64,000 nucleotides of DNA. Source: Trichaptum fuscoviolaceum (Eukaryota > Basidiomycota > Agaricomycetes > Hymenochaetales > Trichaptaceae). Position 1 is the first letter of the stretch. Each line of letters begins with the position of its first letter. The notes beneath the pieces were generated by a model. That model ran no database searches and had not been told where the DNA came from. It saw only the letters and a program-made list of their open reading frames with translations. The stretch covers positions 434,001-498,000 of the forward strand of contig CAJSYZ010000011.1 in the NCBI GenBank assembly GCA_910574455.1, read 5' to 3'. A program made the translations under genes and the position numbers. This document shows, one piece after another, positions 58,779 to 64,000 of the stretch.

Positions 58779-60043
58779 CTGGGATGGGTCCTTCAGTGTG
58801 AGGACAGGCGGTCGAAAGGTCACGAAGTCAAACATAACTGCACGCGACTGGAGGGTCGATCAGGGTGAATCCCTTCTCTCTTTTTTTACGGTCAACATTT
58901 ATAACCTAATCAATTCCCTTGCTTTGGCATTCTCACACTTCTTCACTCATCTTGTTCTTTCTTTCACGAACCTCTGCCTCCGTCCTTTGCGATACCGTGT
59001 CTACACCGTGCATTCCAATGATGTAATACAAAATAATTCAAGACTACTTGTTTGTATTGTAGGCTTTTCTTATCTCTCTCCCAATTGTGCTTGGCTACTG
59101 CCTTTGTTGTGACCGTGTGCGAATCTACAGGTTTTGAAGTACGGGTTTGACCATCGATTTTCATAGTTTCTCGCCATGGGGCTCTGACAGCAATCATGGA
59201 AGTTAACCAATGATTAGCGCTGGAAAGCCTGTAGTATATCTGGACTTCACATGCCTCTATTCGCTTGACAGATGTGTTTCATTGTATAAAAGACTTATTA
59301 GCCTTCGCTCCCAACTTTCTGCCCCCTCTTTTCCTTCCACTTGCTTCAAGTTGACCATCCTTCCACTGTACAATGTTCGGACTTAGTCGGAGATAAAGAT
59401 AGAGTTCCGCAGAATCACTACGATACCTTTCTCCCTCGATAACTTGAAGCGCTGGAGGTTTCGCACGTTGGAGTACTCAGTCTTCTCGCAGCACCGCAGT
59501 GCTTGTTTCAAGTGATTGTCGCACCCCAGACAGTGTGCAATGCGTCATGGACTGATGGAATGGCCAAACTCGTTTATACCAGGAGCATCCATGAGTTTCG
59601 TGGCACGTAATGAATGGTAGTTCGTTCCCATTCAAGTCGACAGTCTCCACAGAAATTTCTCAGAGCGGATTGCATTTGTTATTGTCGTGTGGAAGGCCAG
59701 AGTTAATAGTTCAGTAAGTTTTCTAGCTCACATTCAGTTCATATCAGTTTTTATCTTGCAGTTTATTCAAGAATGAGTGCTAGGGCTGGCTAGAAGGGCG
59801 TAGAACGTGATGCAGATACGAGGCGATGCTGGTTATGGCGGCGGGATCTATTTCCTGCGGGGATCGGGACGAGGATGCGGAGAGGGCACGTGCCTCGCAT
59901 GTTGCGTCACCGTGACTGCTTGGGACTTGAATTATATTTTCTTATAAGTCCGGACGTCCCGCCAACGTTCCTTCCCCCACATTCCCCGTCCGCCACTACG
60001 TCCTCGTCGTCACCAGCGTCGCCGCCATTGCCATTAGGAGACG
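58779..60043. promoter_or_regulatory. intergenic region before glycogen synthase
   Basis: The 3' flank of the DUF262 gene, then about 1 kb upstream of glycogen synthase. The proximal part near 59940-60040 is rich in CCG and CCA triplets. No gene supported. Confidence 0.5.
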
Positions 60044-63000
60044 ATGTCATCAGCAGTACCAGACAAGCGCGACGTCAAGGAGCCTCTCCTCTTTGAATGC
60101 GCATGGGAGGTTGCCAATAAAGGTTCGTATGCAGTGGCATCGTTATCGCTCCAACAATCAACTCAAGTTCAATTTACTCCTCTTTGTTCGATAATGTATA
60201 CCTTCTTTTTCAGTTGGGGGCATATACACGGTTATCAAGACTAAGGTGCCGGTCACTGTCTCTGAGTATGGCGACAGATACTGCTTGATTGGTCCGTTGA
60301 GTTACAAAACCGCACCTATGGAAGTTGAGGCGCAAGAACCTGAAGACGAAGCGATGAAGAAAACTCTTGAACAAATGCGTTCTCGTGGTGTCAAGCTGCT
60401 CTACGGCCGTTGGTTGATCGAAGGCTCGCCACATGTGCTGTTGTTCGATACGGGGAGCGCGTATCAGTTCTTAGACGAGTGGAAGGGGGATCTTTGGAAT
60501 TTGGCGGGAATACCGACCCCGCCTAACGACCACGAGACCAACGAGACTATTGTTTTCGGGTATCTTGTGGCATGGTTTTTGGGAGAGGTGAGTAACTGAA
60601 GTCTCCCCTCATCTTTTGCCTCGTAGATTCGACTGCATCGTATATTTCCTCTATCATTGAACCAGCTACATCCGATAAACGGCTTGAATGCCATCTCCCG
60701 AACTTAATTTGAGAATCAGAGGAACGGAAGGGTACTTCGTCACGGCGGAGGTACTACTGCTGAAGTCACAAGACGCGGTTGCCTATCAAGTTACTGCCTA
60801 TGCGGGCACTAACAATTTCTAATTCTCATATTGTTCCTTCAACGGAAGGATCGATTTCATATACATCTCTACCCCTTCGGCGAGCTCCACTCCCAGATTT
60901 CACCCCCTCCATGTGATAACGCGACGCTAACTTGATCACTGCAGTATGTGACGCATCAACTCACGAAGGCTGTCATCGCACATTTCCATGAGTGGCAAGC
61001 TGGACTTGCAATTCCTTTGTGCCGCAAAAGACACATCGATGTTACGACCGTATTCACGACCCACGCAACACTCCTTGGACGTTATCTCTGCGCGGGCTCG
61101 GTTGATTTCTACAACAACCTACAGTATTTTGATGTCGATCACGAAGCAGGCAAACGCGGGATTTACCACCGCTATTGCATCGAGCGTTCCTCCGCACACT
61201 GCGCGGACGTCTTCACGACCGTTTCGCACATCACTGCTTACGAAAGCGAACATCTGTTAAAACGAAAGCCGGATGGCGTCCTTCCGAACGGATTGAACGT
61301 AGTGAAGTTCCAGGCAATGCACGAATTCCAGAACATCCATTCAAGAAGCAAAGCGAAGATCAATGAGTTCATTCGTGGGCATTTTTATGGCCACTATGAC
61401 TTTGATATCGATAATACACTCTACGTGAGCCTTGTCTTCCATTTCACCTTTTACCTTTGCTCATATATGGACAGTTCTTTACGGCAGGACGTTACGAGTA
61501 TCGGAACAAAGGTGTAGACATGTTCATAGAAGGTCTCGCCCGGCTGAACTACCGACTTCAAAAGGCCGGTTCGAAGGTTACAGTTGTCGCTTTCATTATC
61601 ATGCCAGCAGCGACGCATAGCTACACGATCGAGGCACTGAAGGGACAGGCAGTGATCAAACAGCTTCGCGATACGGTGACTGATATCCAAACTCGGATTG
61701 GGGAGCGTATTTTTGAGCATGCTGCTCGTTATACGGGGTGAGTGATCGATCTTTCACTATCGCCGAAGTTTCGACGCTCTTAGGTTCCGGCTTCTTTGCT
61801 TTTTCTCATAACTTTAAATTTAATCTATAGCGAATCAGGAACGGAGATGCCACCTGTCGACCAACTGCTATCTGAGCAAGACAAGGTCCTCCTAAAGCGC
61901 CGGATATATGCGCTCAAGCGCAACTCGTTGCCGCCGGTGACCACGCATAACATGGCGGACGACGCGGCAGACCCGATTCTCAATCAAATTCGTCGTGTTC
62001 AGCTCTTCAACACGCACAACGACCGTGTTAAAATCATCTTCCATCCGGATTTCTTGAACTCAAACAACCCGATTCTCGGACTTGACTATGAGGAATTTGT
62101 GCGAGGATGTCATCTGGGAGTCTTCCCCAGCTACTACGAACCGTGGGGCTATACGCCTGCGGAGTGTACAGTGGTACGTTGCTCTGTTTCTACCACATTT
62201 CGTGTATATTGCTTCTTTTCCTATTCACTTTCCCGGGTCGGGAAATGACTGACGTGCTTCTCCGTTACTTTTCTCTCGCGAATACAGATGGGTGTGCCCT
62301 CGATTACAACGAACCTCTCAGGATACGGTTCCTTCATGCAAGATCTCATTGAAGAACCAGCCGATGAAGGGTGCTACATTGTGGATCGACGGATGCGCTC
62401 AATTGAAGATTCGGTTACCCAACTCACGGATTGCATGTACTCATTCACGCAGAAGACTCGCCGACAGAGAATCAACCAGCGCAACCGTGTAGAACGTTTG
62501 TCCCCACTATTGGACTGGAAAAATCTGGGAATTGAGTACTCGAAGGCGCGTCAGTTAGCTTTGAGGAGGGCATATCCAGACGCCTTTACGGACGAAGATG
62601 ACTATGATTATGAAGGAATCGGGATGGAGAGGCCGCCGTTTAGCGTACCGGGAAGTCCCAGGTTCAGGACGGGTATGGCGACACCGGGAGATCTCGGGAC
62701 ACTTACTGAAGAGGTACGTGTTGCGGTTATCATCCTTCAGAAGACATTCATTAATTTTCCGACTACTCGTTTTAGATGCAAGGTCTTAATACCAGTGACT
62801 ACCGCGGAACGACGGAGTGGCCTGTCTCAAAGGAGGAAGAGGACGAGGGTTATCCTTTGTGGGTTTCTTATCTTTTCTTCCTCTGTTCTATGGCTGACTA
62901 ATTTAATCATACACAGCCCTCTGGTGATGAAGGTCCGCTCGCGCGCTGGCTCGGTCATGAGTGGTGCGAGCACTCCTGGCGGAGGTGCCTACAAGAGCCT

Positions 63001-63079
63001 CAGTGAACGGGACTTGCAGAAGGCAGACGCTGCGCTTAGCCACGTTGGAGAGAAGGCGACCGTCAACGGCAGGCACTAA
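60044..63079 (+). CDS. GSY1: glycogen synthase (UDP-glucose, glycosyltransferase family 3)
   Basis: Adds glucose from UDP-glucose to glycogen in the cytosol. Eight exons fit: 60044-60122, 60214-60587, 60945-61424, 61475-61737, 61831-62173, 62288-62713, 62776-62858 and 62917-63079, giving 736 residues, as expected. Hallmarks in order: [20 protein letters not shown], the glycogenin-contact region, [83 protein letters not shown], the catalytic-site loop [18 protein letters not shown] and [16 protein letters not shown]. Then comes the arginine-rich regulatory helix [20 protein letters not shown], which binds glucose-6-phosphate in this family. The Ser-rich C-terminal tail ([20 protein letters not shown]) carries likely inhibitory phosphorylation sites. 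Start [16 protein letters not shown]. Confidence 0.97.
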
Positions 63080-63701
63080 TTCAACACTCATTAACTTTGT
63101 TGCCTTGATACCGAGGATTCGAGGATCTGATACAACATCAAGACATAAAAATGTAACATACCAAGCTTAACGACGTCACCCTCATGGAGGTTGGATGCCT
63201 TCGTATGCGCATTTGTCTATCATTCGTTCTCATTCCTGTCATCATCGTGAACTCTCGACTGTCTTTCCCTATGCAAAGTTTTCCCCCATTATACCTTCTA
63301 CCAAACTATCTTCCTTCTTCACCTTAAGCGTTCTAGGTCATCTGCGAACACAATCATCGTACCCCAAGATCAGGCATGTCTGTTACCGGTAGCTCAGTGA
63401 TGGTAGATGTTTCGTCAATGTTTTGTACATGGTGCTTATCGCCGTCCGCTATGTTCTAACTTTCTATCCCGAGTCGTTTCATTCTTGTCAATACAGTAAT
63501 CAGTCCCGTTAATAGATGTGCAGACTTTATTCCTTCTTTGTTGTCAAAATCAGACTCGTGTCTAAAAATTGCGCTACGTGCACGATGGCTAGTAATTAAG
63601 GAATAATCAAAATCTCGATAGGAAGGGTGTTTGTTGAATAAAGATATGAAATTTAGCTATGAGTAGTGATGCTTAATCTTTATGCGCTGGGGAATCCTCC
63701 C
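63080..63701. other. intergenic between convergent genes
   Basis: The 3' flanks of glycogen synthase and of the right-edge gene. No gene supported. Confidence 0.6.
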
Positions 63702-64000
63702 TCAATTGAGGAATTGACGTGCACCTTCCCAATCCATCCTTTCCCTTTCCTTGCCCTTCGCACCTCCCCTTCGTTTCTCTTCAGCATCGACCTTTTTCCA
63801 GTCTGCATAATCGAAAACGAGACGATCCTTTCTGGCACGCAGGATATCTTCTGGCACGCTCTCCATATCAGGGCTAGGGTTGAGCTTCTGTTCGACTTCG
63901 CCAGATAAAATCGCAGAGGATGGCGGGGGTGCGGGACCCGTTTGCAAGTCTTCTAATCTGGGACTCGAAACACGGAGATCAGAGAGGATCGTGTCTACTG
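63702..64000 (-). CDS. 3' end of probable adrenodoxin/ferredoxin-NADP reductase
   Basis: The open frame runs from the window edge to a stop at 63702. The end DYADWKKVDAEEKRRGGAKG then KERERMDWEGARQFLN resembles the C-terminal end of fungal Arh1-type reductases, where a W-x2-V-D-x2-E motif is followed by a basic Gly-rich stretch. Upstream VDTILSDLRVSSP also fits. Arh1 passes electrons from NADPH to mitochondrial ferredoxin for iron-sulfur cluster and haem A synthesis. Only about 99 codons are visible and the FAD/NADP-binding parts lie outside the window, so the call rests on the tail alone. Confidence 0.6.
   Translation of the reverse strand, partial: VDTILSDLRVSSPRLEDLQTGPAPPPSSAILSGEVEQKLNPSPDMESVPEDILRARKDRLVFDYADWKKVDAEEKRRGGAKGKERERMDWEGARQFLN

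Noticed and set aside
63385..63460. tRNA-like start GGTAGCTCAGTGATGGTAG
   Set aside because: Resembles an A box, but no B box or foldable acceptor stem follows.

Overview
This is nuclear DNA from a filamentous fungus, almost certainly an agaricomycete basidiomycete. Nearly every gene is split by many short (about 45-70 bp) GT-AG introns. Several families are typical of mushrooms: TKL kinases with an HGD-type catalytic loop, paired DUF6533 seven-helix proteins, a Zn2Cys6 regulator whose cluster continues into GC-x3-CPNG, and a DUF262 protein. All exon calls were made by eye from reading frame, splice sites and family motifs, so individual junctions can be off by a few bases.

Layout. 0.9-1.8 kb (-): typical 2-Cys peroxiredoxin. 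3.8-5.0 kb (+): TKL-type kinase. 5.4-9.0 kb (+): cellular RNA-dependent RNA polymerase (RNAi type) with its DLDGD active site but a doubtful 5' part. 10.0-10.4 kb (+): copia-like gag remnant. 11.0-12.2 kb (-): TMEM19/DUF92 membrane protein. 12.5-14.6 kb (+): GPN1 GTPase. 15.0-16.6 kb (+): predicted pseudokinase with an N-terminal MGC motif. 17.4-19.5 and 20.6-22.7 kb (-): two DUF6533 membrane proteins. 24.2-27.8 kb (-): Zn2Cys6 transcription factor. 29.6-31.1 kb (-): protein with a possible MIF4G-like region. 31.8-33.8 kb (+): glycine/methionine-rich protein.

34.4-47.5 kb is a decayed duplication zone on the minus strand. It holds repeated pieces of the RdRP, GPN1 and pseudokinase genes in the order they have at 5-16.5 kb, with two small inverted-repeat elements inserted. 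Two pseudokinase copies look intact; the rest is broken. 47.4-53.1 kb contains an SNG1/DUF3533 membrane-protein gene between two inverted arms of about 1 kb. The arms carry its promoter, first exon and part of intron 1; their outer ends show traces of RdRP sequence.

53.7-55.5 kb (+) holds zinc-finger-like exons and an unrecognised gene. 55.9-58.8 kb (+) is a nine-exon DUF262 gene, 60.0-63.1 kb (+) is glycogen synthase, and the right edge holds the 3' end of a probable adrenodoxin/ferredoxin reductase gene (-).

The housekeeping genes are unrelated in pathway. The notable biology is the local inverted and repeated duplication that has spread RdRP, GPN1 and pseudokinase pieces and amplified a kinase-like family in which catalytic Asp is replaced by Asn.
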